This document shows positions 50,721 to 59,364 of a stretch of 64,000 nucleotides of DNA, one piece after another. The stretch is from Streptomyces shenzhenensis (lineage in GTDB: Bacteria > Actinomycetota > Actinomycetes > Streptomycetales > Streptomycetaceae), in contig NZ_JAJONF010000001.1 of NCBI RefSeq assembly GCF_021462265.1, forward strand, positions 434,001 to 498,000, read 5' to 3'. Position 1 is the first letter of the stretch. Each line of letters starts with the position of its first letter. The translations under genes were made by a program, and so were the position numbers. Below the pieces are notes generated by a model. That model saw nothing but the letters and a program-made list of their open reading frames with translations. It did not search any database and was not told the DNA's origin.

Positions 50721-51341
50721 TCAGCACACAGCGGACGGTCCGTCACGGTGGGTGACGGTCTGGTCTGGTCCAACCGTCTCGGCGGGCCCCGGCAGTACCT
50801 CGTATCCCTTCTGTGACTGTGTCACCAGAAGATCGGCGTAGGGCCGTGAGGGGTCCTCGCCGAAGTGCCGGTGTTCCGCCCTGACCCACTCGGCCCAGAA
50901 GTCCCGTTGTGCCGCGCCGTCCCGGGCCCTGCCGCGCGTCCAGGACTCCTCGGGCGGCAGCTCCATCCACAGCAGCCGTGCCAGAAAGGGGCGCAGGGCC
51001 CGGCGGCCGGCGCCGACGCCCTCGACGAGGATCACCGGGGCCGGCGGCAGCGGGCGGGGCGGGCCGAAGCGGCGGGTGCGCCAGTCGTAGGGGGAATAGT
51101 GCGCCGGTCCGCCCCGGCCCAGCGGCTCGATCACCTGGGTCAGGAGCCGGCCGGTCCAGGCGAACAGTTCCTGGTGGCTGGCGATGTCGTCGAGGTGCAG
51201 CACCGGCGCTTCGCCCAGGGCGACGGCCAACTGCCCGGCGAACGTGGTCTTCCCGGACCCGGCATGCCCGTCGACGCCGACGAGGCGGACCGGGCCGCAG
51301 GAGGGCGGCAGGGCCCGGAGTGCGGAGGCGAGCTGGTGAAT
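50721..51341 (-). CDS. P-loop uridine kinase-like protein with no canonical start codon
   Basis: The frame contains a Walker A VDGHAGSGKTTFAGQLA, LHLDDIASHQELF, PVILVEGVGAGRRALRP and SRPYADLLV, the pattern of the uridine kinase-like P-loop NTPases. The frame is open back to a TAG at 51390-51392, but the only codons of start type are TTG 51230, inside the domain after the P-loop, or rarer ones. ATT 51341 has GGGAA five bases upstream and gives 206 aa, which I use here provisionally. A -10-like TAGAAT lies about 45 bp upstream of it. A mutated start (GTT 51386 for GTG) or a sequence error is possible. Confidence 0.7.
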   Translation of the reverse strand: MHQLASALRALPPSCGPVRLVGVDGHAGSGKTTFAGQLAVALGEAPVLHLDDIASHQELFAWTGRLLTQVIEPLGRGGPAHYSPYDWRTRRFGPPRPLPPAPVILVEGVGAGRRALRPFLARLLWMELPPEESWTRGRARDGAAQRDFWAEWVRAEHRHFGEDPSRPYADLLVTQSQKGYEVLPGPAETVGPDQTVTHRDGPSAVC

Positions 51342-51553
51342 GACGGTTCCCGAGGTGTGCTGAGGTGTGGGGCGTTTTCCGGAAACATTCTAGTAGTGCG
51401 GCGCATAGCGGGCGTTCGCGGCCCCGGAAAGGTCTTCGCTTGAACTAATTTCGAGCCGTTCTCCGGGGCTCCATTGATATGTCCGACCGGCTGACCGATA
51501 TGTCGATCTCGTGCGTTTCCCGTCCGCCCGGTCCTGAGTAGGGTGTCTCGAGC

Positions 51554-52537
51554 GTGCACGCGTCGAACGGGGACGGACAGGGGAAGATGGCCGCGGACTT
51601 ATTCGAGGGGCAGTACATATGGCATCCGGCGGCCGATGACCGCTTGCTCGCGAGCGTATGTGTGGACGTGCGCGCCGGAAGATATCTGAGTGCCCGTGAG
51701 GCACTGGCCGAGACCCGTGCCGACTTCGCCCTGCGCGCCCACCGCTCCCTGGTCCTCGCCTCCGAGGCGGCCGGCACCGATCTGGTGGAGCGGTGGCTGG
51801 CCGAGGAGCCGGGCCCCGAGTCGGCGCTGATGTGGGCCCGGGTGGCCGTGCAGCGGGCGATCCGGGCCGCCGACGCCCATGACGAGCGGGCCGAGGCGCT
51901 GGAGCGGATCGCCCTCGCCGCCTGCGACCGGGCCAGTGCCATGAACCCCGCCGACCCCACGCCCTGGGCCGCCAAGCTGGCCATGGCCCGGCTGCACCGC
52001 CCGCACGACCCCGCCCCCGACGGCCTGCTGACCTCCCCGCCCGGACCCTGGCGGCTGTTCGCGCACGCCCTCACCCTCGACCCCTGGCACCGCGAGGCCC
52101 ACCACCGCTTCCTGGCCTTCTTCTTCACCCGGTACGGCGGTTCGGTCAACGGGGCCTGGGACGTCGCCGCCTTCCTCGCCCAGCGGGCCCCCGCCGGCTC
52201 CGCGCTGCGGCTGCTGCCGCTGGTCGCGCTGGTGGAGAGCCACAACCCCACCCAGCTGCTCGCCGAGCGGGTCTGGGAACAGCCCCAGTGGCGGAGCACC
52301 GCGTTGTCGGCCTACCGCGACTGGCTGCCCACGGTGGCCGGATACCGCTTCACCCCGGTGCTCGACCTGGCCTACCTCGCACACGCGCTGGTCATGGCCC
52401 AGTGCGCGTTCGAGGCCCGGGCGACCTTCACGGCCATGGGGCCGTACGCCACACGCATGCCCTGGAGCGTCTTCGGCGAACCGGCCGACCAGCTCTCCCG
52501 GGCCCGCCGCGCCTGCGGCCTGCCCATCCCCTCCTAG
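51554..52537 (+). CDS. Conserved Streptomyces protein of unknown function, TPR-like
   Basis: 327 aa, predicted largely helical with repeated Ala-rich helices (RAVQRAIRAADAHDERAEALERIALAA in parts), suggesting a TPR-like scaffold. No catalytic motif or signal peptide seen. A TAGGGT box ends about 8 bp before GTG 51554, which would make the mRNA nearly leaderless; ATG 51587 with AGGGGA just upstream is an alternative start giving 316 aa. A duplicated octamer GATATGTC at 51476 and 51497 lies in the promoter region. Confidence 0.75.
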   Translation: MHASNGDGQGKMAADLFEGQYIWHPAADDRLLASVCVDVRAGRYLSAREALAETRADFALRAHRSLVLASEAAGTDLVERWLAEEPGPESALMWARVAVQRAIRAADAHDERAEALERIALAACDRASAMNPADPTPWAAKLAMARLHRPHDPAPDGLLTSPPGPWRLFAHALTLDPWHREAHHRFLAFFFTRYGGSVNGAWDVAAFLAQRAPAGSALRLLPLVALVESHNPTQLLAERVWEQPQWRSTALSAYRDWLPTVAGYRFTPVLDLAYLAHALVMAQCAFEARATFTAMGPYATRMPWSVFGEPADQLSRARRACGLPIPS

Positions 52538-52567
52538 AGTCCCAGAGTCCTAGCGAAAGGCCGGCAC

Positions 52568-54079
52568 GTGTCAGAACGCACAGCGGACCCCGTCACGCTC
52601 GACGACGACGCGACCCTGCACGCGATGGGTTATCCGCGGAAACTCACCCGCCGATTCCAGGCGTTCGACAATTTCGCCATCTCCTTCACCATCATCAATA
52701 TCCTGTCCGGGATTTTCTCCTCGTTCGGATTCGGTATGAACGCGGGCGGACCCCGCATTCTCGTGTTCGGCTGGATCGGCGTCTGCGTGATGGTGCTGTG
52801 CATCGGCGCGGCCATGGCGGAAGTCGCCTCCGCCTATCCCACGAGCGGCGCCCTGTATTTCTCCGCCGGTAAACTCGCCAAACGGCACAAGGGTGCCTGG
52901 TCCTGGTACACGGGCTGGCTGAACTTCGTGGGCCAGATCGGCGGCACGGCCGCCACCGGATACGCGGCGGCCACCTTCATCCAGGCCTTCATCGCCCTGC
53001 AGTGGCCCTCGTACACCCCGACCGCCCACCAGACGGTCCTGATCACGGCCCTGATCATCGTGGTCCAGGGGCTCGCCAACACCTACACCGTCCAGCTCGT
53101 CGCCCTCCTGAACCGGATTTCCGTCTGGTGGCTGCTCATCGGACTCGTAGTGATCGTGAGCACACTGATCGTGATGCCCGGCCATCATCAGTCGGCGTCC
53201 TTCGTGACGCATTTCGTGAACAACACCGGTTTCACCAACGGCCTTTACGGCGGCCTGCTCGGGCTCCTGGTCACCAGCTGGACCTTCACCGGCTTCGACG
53301 GCAGCTTCCACATGTCCGAGGAAACCGTCCAGGCGACCGTCAACGCCCCCAGGGGGATCATCCGTTCCATCGGCTATTCGGCGGTCACCGGCCTGATCCT
53401 GATGCTCGCGCTGGTGTACAGCATCGGCGACTACGCCAAGGTGGCGAGCTCCTCCGCGCCGCCCGTCCAGATCCTCATCGACGGCCTCGGCATGGGCTGG
53501 GCCAAGGCGATGCTGCTCGTCGTCATCGGCGCCATGCTCTTCTGCGGACTCGCCAACCTCACCAGCAACACCCGGCAGATCTTCGCCTTCTCCCGGGACG
53601 GCGCCATGCCCGGCTCCCGCCTGTGGCACTCGGTCTCGCCCCGCACCCGGACGCCCGTCAAGGCCGTCTGGCTCGCGGTGGCCTGCTCGCTCGCCCTGGT
53701 GGTGCCCGGCTGGTGGTCGCACACCGCGTTCACCGCGATCGTCAGCGTCAACGTCGTCGGCCTGTTCCTCGCCTACGCCGTCCCGGTGTTCCTGCGGCTG
53801 CGCCTGGGCGACGGCTTCCAGCCGGGTCCCTGGAACCTGGGACGCTGGAGCAGGCCGGTCGGCTGGCTGGCGGTGACCTGGATCCTGCTCAGCAGTGTCC
53901 TGTTCATGCTCCCGCAGGCCTCGCCGATCACCGTCGACTCCTTCAACTACGCGCCGATCGCCCTGGCCGTCGTCCTGGTCGTGGCCACGGTCTGGTGGTT
54001 CGCCACCGCCCGCCGTCGCTTCCAGGGCCCCGTCAGCTACGGCCGTCCCGACGAGGTCGCCGCGATGGATCTGATCTGA
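52568..54079 (+). CDS. APC superfamily amino acid/amine permease
   Basis: 503 aa, 12 transmembrane segments, starting with FQAFDNFAISFTIINILSGIFSSFGFGM (in parts, about residues 30-57) and the second helix IGVCVMVLCIGAAMAEVASAYPTSGALYF. This matches the amino acid transporter/GABA permease (ACT) subgroup of the APC family. GTG 52568 has AAAGG at 8 bp. Export or uptake of which amine is unknown. A terminator follows. Confidence 0.9.
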   Translation: MSERTADPVTLDDDATLHAMGYPRKLTRRFQAFDNFAISFTIINILSGIFSSFGFGMNAGGPRILVFGWIGVCVMVLCIGAAMAEVASAYPTSGALYFSAGKLAKRHKGAWSWYTGWLNFVGQIGGTAATGYAAATFIQAFIALQWPSYTPTAHQTVLITALIIVVQGLANTYTVQLVALLNRISVWWLLIGLVVIVSTLIVMPGHHQSASFVTHFVNNTGFTNGLYGGLLGLLVTSWTFTGFDGSFHMSEETVQATVNAPRGIIRSIGYSAVTGLILMLALVYSIGDYAKVASSSAPPVQILIDGLGMGWAKAMLLVVIGAMLFCGLANLTSNTRQIFAFSRDGAMPGSRLWHSVSPRTRTPVKAVWLAVACSLALVVPGWWSHTAFTAIVSVNVVGLFLAYAVPVFLRLRLGDGFQPGPWNLGRWSRPVGWLAVTWILLSSVLFMLPQASPITVDSFNYAPIALAVVLVVATVWWFATARRRFQGPVSYGRPDEVAAMDLI

Positions 54080-54112
54080 GCCGGCCCGGACGGATCCGGT
54101 CCGAGCCGTCCA

Positions 54113-54146
54113 AAAGGGACCCAGGCGACCGCGCCGGGGTCCCTTT
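54113..54146 (+). terminator. Terminator after the APC permease
   Basis: AAAGGGACCC (54113-54122) pairs with GGGTCCCTTT (54137-54146); 10 bp perfect, 14-nt loop, 34 bp past the stop. Confidence 0.8.
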
Positions 54147-54157
54147 CGGCGGACGAG

Positions 54158-54169
54158 ACCAATATTGGT
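54158..54169. promoter_or_regulatory. Palindrome ACCAATATTGGT upstream of the exported C39-like protein
   Basis: Perfect 12-bp palindrome, AT-centred, 110 bp before the start of the C39-like gene. It may be an operator; the binding protein is unknown. Confidence 0.4.
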
Positions 54170-54279
54170 GGGCGCGGCATGGGCGGAAGTGCTGGCAGGG
54201 GCATGGCGCCTGCTCCATAGTTGGCGGCAGCCCTTGCTCCGGATCAGCCGTGACGCGCACACCTGGGGGTCCTCCACCC

Positions 54280-55704
54280 ATGAGCAGAGCCGAACAGCCG
54301 TCCCGCCGAACCCTTCTGGCAGCCGCCGCCTCCGTCGCGGCCGCGGCCGTGGCCCAGAACGTGGTCCCCGCGGTGCCGGCGGTCGCCGCCCCGGAGACCG
54401 ACACCGACGAGACCGCCCGAACCGAGACCCGCCGGGCCGGGAACGGCCGTACCGGCCACGGCCGGGACGGAACCCGGCCGATCGACTACCGTTCCTGGAC
54501 GACCTGCAGCGACTGGCGGAGCGGCACCGCCAAGGGCGCCAGGGCCGTCGCCGGAGACCGGCCCGGCGTGGTGATCGGCACCCCGGCCGGCACCACCTCC
54601 TACACCGACCCCCACACCGGTACCACCGCCGACTGGGAGTACGCCACCTGGACCGGCCCGGTGCACCGGCTCGCCGTCCCCGCCACCGAGACCGTCGCCT
54701 CCTGGAACGCGGACACCCCGGCCGGCACCTGGATCCAGGTCGAGTTGCACGGCACCTACTCCGACGGCACCGACACCCCGTGGTACGTGATGGGCCGCTG
54801 GGCCGCCGGCGACCAGGACATCAAGCGGACCTCGGTGGACGGCCAGACCGACGGCAAGAGCACCATCTGGACCGACACCTTCGCCATCGACGACGCCACC
54901 ACGGGCCTGCGCCTCACCTCCTACCAGCTGCGCCTGACCCTGTACCGCAGGCCGGGCACCAGGCTCACCCCGACCGTCTGGCGGCTCGGCGCCATGGGCT
55001 CCGACATCCCGGACCGCTTCACCGTCCCCGCCTCCACCCCGGGCCTGGCCCAGGAACTCAAGGTCCCGCGCTACTCCCAGGAGATCCACAAGGGGCAGTA
55101 CCCCGAGTACGACAACGGCGGCGAGGCATGGTGCAGCCCCACCTCCTCGCAGATGGTCGTCGAGTACTGGGGCGGCCGGCTCACCGCCGCGCAGCTGGCC
55201 TGGGTCGACCCGTCCTACACCGACCCGCAGGTCTGCTACGCGGCCCGCTACACCTACGACTACCAATACGCAGGGTGCGGCAACTGGCCGTTCAACGCCG
55301 CCTACGCGTCGACGTACCGGAACCTCCAGGGCGTGATCACGCGACTGGCCTCGCTCACCGATCTGGAGACCCTGATCGCGGCCGGTATTCCGGTCATCAC
55401 GTCACAGTCGTTCCTGGCGAGCGAGCTGACCGGGGCCGGTTACGGCACCTCCGGGCACCTGATGGCCGTGATCGGCTTCACCGCGGACGGCGATGTGATC
55501 GCCAACGACCCGGCCTCGGCCGACGACGACGCGGTCCGGCGGGTCTACCTGCGGCGGGAGTTCGAGAACATCTGGCTGCGGACCAAGCGGTACAACGCGA
55601 GCGGCAAGGTCGTCTCCGGCAGCGGTGGTGTCTGCTACCTGTACTTCCCGGCCTGCCCTGCCCCGGCCCAGCGCAAGGCGCTCGCGGCGGTCGGCGTGCG
55701 CTGA
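54280..55704 (+). CDS. Exported C39-like cysteine peptidase family protein
   Basis: 474 aa. Tat-type signal with twin arginine (PSRRTLLAAAASVAAAAVAQ) and a likely cleavage near residue 36. After a low-complexity linker comes a beta-rich region (about 70-260), then a peptidase_C39_2 domain: catalytic Cys in GEAWCSPTSSQM near residue 289, His in GTSGHLMAVIGF near 394 and Asn/Asp in VIANDPAS. Probably acts outside the cell or in the wall; substrate unknown. ATG 54280; the upstream frame overlaps the APC gene and is antisensical to it in character. Confidence 0.88.
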   Translation: MSRAEQPSRRTLLAAAASVAAAAVAQNVVPAVPAVAAPETDTDETARTETRRAGNGRTGHGRDGTRPIDYRSWTTCSDWRSGTAKGARAVAGDRPGVVIGTPAGTTSYTDPHTGTTADWEYATWTGPVHRLAVPATETVASWNADTPAGTWIQVELHGTYSDGTDTPWYVMGRWAAGDQDIKRTSVDGQTDGKSTIWTDTFAIDDATTGLRLTSYQLRLTLYRRPGTRLTPTVWRLGAMGSDIPDRFTVPASTPGLAQELKVPRYSQEIHKGQYPEYDNGGEAWCSPTSSQMVVEYWGGRLTAAQLAWVDPSYTDPQVCYAARYTYDYQYAGCGNWPFNAAYASTYRNLQGVITRLASLTDLETLIAAGIPVITSQSFLASELTGAGYGTSGHLMAVIGFTADGDVIANDPASADDDAVRRVYLRREFENIWLRTKRYNASGKVVSGSGGVCYLYFPACPAPAQRKALAAVGVR

Positions 55705-55803
55705 CCGGGCAGCGGGACGGCGGCCCCCGGGAGGCCCGGGGGCCGCTCTCCTGTGACCAAGCTCTCCGTCGCAAAAGCCGCAAGCAATGGCATCGTGGGC
55801 GTC

Positions 55804-55944
55804 ATGACCACGCACTCCGCCACCGCCGCCCGGGCCCGTACCGGCGGGCCCGAGGACGACGGCCCGAAGGTTCTGGAACATGTGATGGGCTGGACTCTCG
55901 TCGTGGTCATCGCCATGTTGGTGACCCAACTCGGTCTGCTGTGA
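55804..55944 (+). CDS. SCO1431 family small membrane protein
   Basis: 46 aa. Hydrophilic N-terminus with RARTGGPEDDGPK, then one transmembrane helix VMGWTLVVVIAMLVTQLGLL at the C-terminus. I recognise this as the small Streptomyces family named after SCO1431, which is at this chromosomal position in S. coelicolor. ATG 55804 is preferred; a GTG at 55753 would add 17 residues. Function unknown. Confidence 0.82.
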   Translation: MTTHSATAARARTGGPEDDGPKVLEHVMGWTLVVVIAMLVTQLGLL

Positions 55945-55976
55945 CCTGGCCCACGACCTGACCTGACATACTGCGG

Positions 55977-56669
55977 ATGTCCCGCAGCCCGTCGAGACCG
56001 GGGTCGAAATTGAATATTAGTCAACAGCGTGCCGCCGCCCGGCCCCGGGCGCGCGGCACCGAGCGTTCCGTGGCTCGGCGTGCTGAACTCATCGCCATCG
56101 GACGGAAGTTGTTCGCCGACACCTCGTACGACGCGCTCTCGATGGACGACATCGCGAGGCAGGCGCATGTCGCCAAAGGGCTGATCTACTACTACTTCCA
56201 GTCCAAACGCGGCTACTACCTGGCGATCATCCAGGACTCCGTCGCCGACCTGGTCACCTTCGCCGCGAGCGGCCTGGAGCTGCCCCAGGTGGACCGCGTC
56301 CACCGGACCATCGACAGCTATCTGCGCTACGCCGAGCACCACCAGGCCGCGTACCGCACGATCGTCAGCGGCGGCGTCGGCTTCGACACCGAGGTCCATG
56401 CCATCCGGGACGGCGTGCGCGAGGCGATCATCGCGACCATGGCCGAGGGCGCCTACGGCCGCACCGACATCTCCCCGCTCGCCAGGACGGGCCTGCTCGC
56501 CTGGCTGTGCAGCGTGGAGGGCGCCACCCTCGACTGGATCGACCGGCCCGGGCTCTCCCGCGAGACCCTGTGCGAGCTGCTGGTCAAGACGCTCGGCGGC
56601 ACCCTGCGCGCCATCGAGGAACTGGACCCGGCCTACCGCGCCCCGGCCCCGGCCCGCCGGGACGCCTGA
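55977..56669 (+). CDS. TetR family transcriptional regulator
   Basis: 230 aa. An unusually long basic N-terminus (PGSKLNISQQRAAARPRARG) precedes the HTH (DDIARQAHVAKGLIYYYFQSKRGYYLAI, about residues 58-85). The C-terminal domain is TetR-type. ATG 55977. The first 30 codons are less GC-rich than the rest, containing AAATTGAATATTAGTCAACA. Target genes are not obvious; the acyl-CoA dehydrogenase 475 bp downstream is the closest candidate. Confidence 0.87.
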   Translation: MSRSPSRPGSKLNISQQRAAARPRARGTERSVARRAELIAIGRKLFADTSYDALSMDDIARQAHVAKGLIYYYFQSKRGYYLAIIQDSVADLVTFAASGLELPQVDRVHRTIDSYLRYAEHHQAAYRTIVSGGVGFDTEVHAIRDGVREAIIATMAEGAYGRTDISPLARTGLLAWLCSVEGATLDWIDRPGLSRETLCELLVKTLGGTLRAIEELDPAYRAPAPARRDA

Positions 56670-56725
56670 CGCGGATGGGGCGGAGGGCTCGTGGTTCCCC
56701 CGCCCCAAGCGCCCGTGCGGCGGGC

Positions 56726-56802
56726 TGGCCGGCGGCCTTGATCGGCTCGCCGTCGGTGGTGCCGCCGCTCAGCTCCCTGAAGTAGGTGCCGCCCGGCCCT
56801 GC
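56726..56802 (-). pseudogene. Decayed GH18 chitinase, C-terminal remnant
   Basis: The minus-strand frame reads GGTYFRELSGGTTDGEPIKA (56793 leftward), which matches the C-terminal consensus of secreted family 18 chitinases, roughly G-x-x-FWELSGDTxDGELIKA, with the Trp, one Asp and the Leu replaced. No start, signal peptide, binding module or catalytic DxxDxDxE is present. A chitinase-type promoter with DasR-like core lies 85 bp upstream in the right orientation. S. coelicolor has chitinase SCO1429 at this place, next to the acyl-CoA dehydrogenase gene, as I recall. Confidence 0.65.
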
Positions 56803-56885
56803 CGGGTCACGGTGTGCTCCCGCTGGGCGATGGGGGGCGCGGCACACGGGCTGATGGGCGTGAGCGCGGTGAAGCGTTGGTCGTC

Positions 56886-56927
56886 AACCTAGGAGGACTA
56901 GACCAGTCTGGTCAATGGTTCGGACCA
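56886..56927 (-). promoter_or_regulatory. Chitinase-type promoter with DasR-like site, now without an intact gene
   Basis: Minus strand: TTGACC (56915-56910) and TAGGTT (56891-56886) with an 18-bp spacer that contains TGGTCTAGTCC (56905-56895). A second related word, TGGTCCGAACCA, lies just upstream (56927-56916), giving the pair of 12-bp repeats typical of Streptomyces chitinase promoters. Architecture is identical to the promoter at 40169-40198. Confidence 0.65.
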
Positions 56928-57143
56928 ATTTGGCGGGTTTTGAATGTTGTTCTTGAATTCCTGAAGTAAGCGGTCGTTAACTGGTGACGGAAGGTCCCCG
57001 ATCGGGCATACTCACTGCGCAGCCGCAGGTCAGCAGCTTCCGAGACCCGGAACACCGGCCGCGGCCGCACCCGCACGACGGCGGAGGCGCCCCTATCCCG
57101 CGGGCCGTCGCCGCCGCTGCCCGACAGGGAGGAGAGCGACGCC

Positions 57144-58316
57144 ATGTCCGACCGCGACCCGCAGCCGGTGGAGCGTCAACTGCCCACGGACGAGGCGAGG
57201 GACCTGCTCGCGCTGGTCCGTGAGATCGCGCACCGTGAGATCGCGCCGAAGGCGGCCGAGGAGGAGGACGCCGGGCGCTTCCCGCGCGAGGTCTTCACCC
57301 TGCTCTCGGAATCAGGCCTGCTCGGCCTGGTTTACGACTCCGAGTACGGCGGCGGTGACCAGCCCTACGAGGTCTACCTCCAGGTCCTGGAGGAGTTGGC
57401 CGCGGCCCGTCTGACCGTCGGCCTCGGCGTGAGTGTGCACACCCTCGCGAGCTACGCGCTCGCCGCCTACGGCACCAAGCAGCAGCAGGTCGAGCACCTG
57501 CCCGCGATGCTCGGCGGCGGCCTGCTCGGCGCCTACTGCCTCTCCGAGCCGGCCTCGGGCTCCGACGCCGCCTCCCTGCGCACGAAGGCGGTCCGGGAGG
57601 GCGACGACTGGGTGATCAACGGCACCAAGGCCTGGATCACGCACGGCGGCATCGCCGACTTCTACACGGTGATGGCCCGCACCGGCGCCGAGGGCTCGCA
57701 CGGGATCACCGCCTTCCTGGTCCCTGGTGACGCCGAGGGGCTGAGCGGCGCGGTCCCCGAGAAGAAGATGGGCATGAAGGGCTCGCCCACGGCCCAGGTC
57801 CACTTCGACGACGTGCGCGTCCCCGACGAGCGGCGCCTGGGCGAGGAGGGCCAGGGCTTCGCCATCGCCCTGGCCGCTCTCGACTCCGGGCGGCTCGGCA
57901 TCGCGGCCTGCGCGATCGGCCTGGCCCAGGCGGCCCTGGACGAGGCGGTCGGCTACGCCACCGGGCGACGGCAGTTCGGGCACCCCATCTCCGACTTCCA
58001 GGGCCTGCGCTTCATGATCGCCGACATGGCCACCCGGATCGAGGCCGGCCGGGCCCTCTACCTGGCGGCGGCCCGGCTGCGCGACGCGGGCCGCCCGTTC
58101 GCCAAGCAGGCCGCCATGGCCAAGCTCTACTGCACCGACACCGCGATGAAGGTGACCACCGACGCCGTCCAGATACTCGGCGGGTACGGCTACACCGCGG
58201 ACTTCCCGGTGGAGCGCTACATGCGCGAGGCCAAGGTCCTGCAGATCGTGGAGGGTACCAACCAGATCCAGCGGATGGTCATCGCCCGTCATGTGGCGGG
58301 GCCGGAAAGCCGCTGA
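57144..58316 (+). CDS. Acyl-CoA dehydrogenase
   Basis: FAD-dependent alpha,beta-dehydrogenation of an acyl-CoA. 390 aa. Family signatures: AYCLSEPASGSDAASL (about residues 131-146, first PROSITE-type signature), WITHGGIADFYTVMARTG, and the C-terminal QILGGYGYTADFPVERYMREAKVLQIVEGTNQIQR, quoted here in two blocks: QILGGYGYTADFPVERY and MREAKVLQIVEGTNQIQR. The catalytic Glu is in IVEGTNQIQ. ATG 57144 has GGAGGAGAG upstream. The chain-length preference is not evident. Confidence 0.94.
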   Translation: MSDRDPQPVERQLPTDEARDLLALVREIAHREIAPKAAEEEDAGRFPREVFTLLSESGLLGLVYDSEYGGGDQPYEVYLQVLEELAAARLTVGLGVSVHTLASYALAAYGTKQQQVEHLPAMLGGGLLGAYCLSEPASGSDAASLRTKAVREGDDWVINGTKAWITHGGIADFYTVMARTGAEGSHGITAFLVPGDAEGLSGAVPEKKMGMKGSPTAQVHFDDVRVPDERRLGEEGQGFAIALAALDSGRLGIAACAIGLAQAALDEAVGYATGRRQFGHPISDFQGLRFMIADMATRIEAGRALYLAAARLRDAGRPFAKQAAMAKLYCTDTAMKVTTDAVQILGGYGYTADFPVERYMREAKVLQIVEGTNQIQRMVIARHVAGPESR

Positions 58317-58530
58317 GGTCGCTGAACTGCCCGCGTGCGACCGTCGGGGCCGCCAGCCTGACCCACTCCGGGTCGTGGCGGCCCGGCAGGGCACGGCCCC
58401 GGTCCGCCCAGGTCCGCAGCAGATCGCGGTAGATGGGCGGATCCTGCGGCGGGGGTGACGGAAGCGATGCCGCGGGCGGTGGGACGAAGATCCGGCGCTG
58501 ACGGCCGAGGGCGGTGTAGGTGGTCGTCAT
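58279..58530 (-). CDS. Small conserved Streptomyces protein, unknown function
   Basis: 83 aa, Pro/Arg-rich, with a core PPIYRDLLRTWADRGRALPGRHDPEWVRLAAPTV (in parts) ending in GQFSD. I recall similar short proteins with the LPGRHDPEW-like motif in many Streptomyces. Its 3' end overlaps the convergent acyl-CoA dehydrogenase gene by 38 bp. No strong ribosome binding site precedes ATG 58530 (CCAGGT only). Confidence 0.55.
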   Translation of the reverse strand: MTTTYTALGRQRRIFVPPPAASLPSPPPQDPPIYRDLLRTWADRGRALPGRHDPEWVRLAAPTVARGQFSDLSGFPAPPHDGR

Positions 58531-58905
58531 ACCTGGCCAACGCCGGGGCGGCCGCCCCGGTCACCGATCCACCGAATCGCGCGTGAGTTCACGGACGTCC
58601 GGTCCCGGATCCGGCCTCCACCCGCTTGCCGGCGGACCGTCGTCCGCCCCGGGGAGCGCGGACGTACGGCAGCGGGCCCTGAAGGGCCTCGGCAAGGCCC
58701 GCACCCCTTCTTCCGGGACGCGAGCCCGACCGGCCGCACGTCGCGAGACCTGGCTCCTGCACCCGGTACGCCGCCCTGCGGCAGATAGCGTCACGCTGCG
58801 CGTGGCCTACCGGCAGGCGGCCCCGCGGTCCGGACACGCTGATCCCGCACCACGGCGGGCTGCGCGCCATGGTGCCGGACGGCTACGGGGATGCGGTGCG
58901 GTGAC
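58531..58905. other. 375 bp without a supported gene
   Basis: Open frames on both strands are Arg/Pro/Gly-rich and lack recognisable motifs. One plus-strand frame ends HHGGLRAMVPDGYGDAVR at 58903, which might be a gene remnant, but I cannot name it. Confidence 0.4.
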
Positions 58906-59364
58906 TCAGGCGGCCTGACGGCTGACGAGTGCGCCGCCGGGGCGCATCGCCGGTACCCGCATCGGGCGCGAACTCGGGCCACCGACGTGCGAGAAGGGCT
59001 GCGTCCGCCAGTCCAGACCCTGCGGGAGGGCGAGCAGGAGGGCGGTGTCCTGCTCCAGCGGCTCGACCGACTCGTCCGCGGACGGGGCGTCGGCCGCCGC
59101 GCGGCCCGTACCGCCACAGACCGTGAGGCCGAACGGGTTCCACGGCGAGGCGCACAGCGCGTGCTCCGGCAGGAACTCCTCGTCCGCCAGCAGCGCGATG
59201 GACTGCGCGCAGTCCGGGCAGATCACCCGGAACATCTCGAAGGTGTCATAGGCGTCCAGCTCATCGGCCTCGTAGAGGTCGGATTCGACGCCCTCCGGCT
59301 CAGGCTCGACCACCAACTGCGGGCGCTTGGGCACGGTACGACCAGGGCGCTTAAGACTCTGCAT
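58906..59364 (-). CDS. Conserved Streptomyces protein of unknown function with CxxC motif
   Basis: 152 aa. Acidic N-terminal half (VEPEPEGVESDLYEADELD) followed by a segment FRVICPDCAQSIALLADEEFLPEHALC with a CPDC pair and a third Cys that could bind zinc. The C-terminus is Pro/Gly-rich. ATG 59364 has a strong GGGGGAG six bases upstream. Function unknown; it appears conserved at this locus in the genus. Confidence 0.75.
   Translation of the reverse strand: MQSLKRPGRTVPKRPQLVVEPEPEGVESDLYEADELDAYDTFEMFRVICPDCAQSIALLADEEFLPEHALCASPWNPFGLTVCGGTGRAAADAPSADESVEPLEQDTALLLALPQGLDWRTQPFSHVGGPSSRPMRVPAMRPGGALVSRQAA

Larger units (their letters stand above)
56670..57143. other. 474-bp region holding a decayed chitinase locus and the acyl-CoA dehydrogenase leader
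   Basis: Left part: chitinase 3' remnant on the minus strand. Centre (56886-56930): a chitinase-type promoter facing left. Right part (56935-57143): AT-richer sequence likely to contain the promoter of the acyl-CoA dehydrogenase gene, ending in GGGAGGAGAG before its ATG. Confidence 0.7.
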
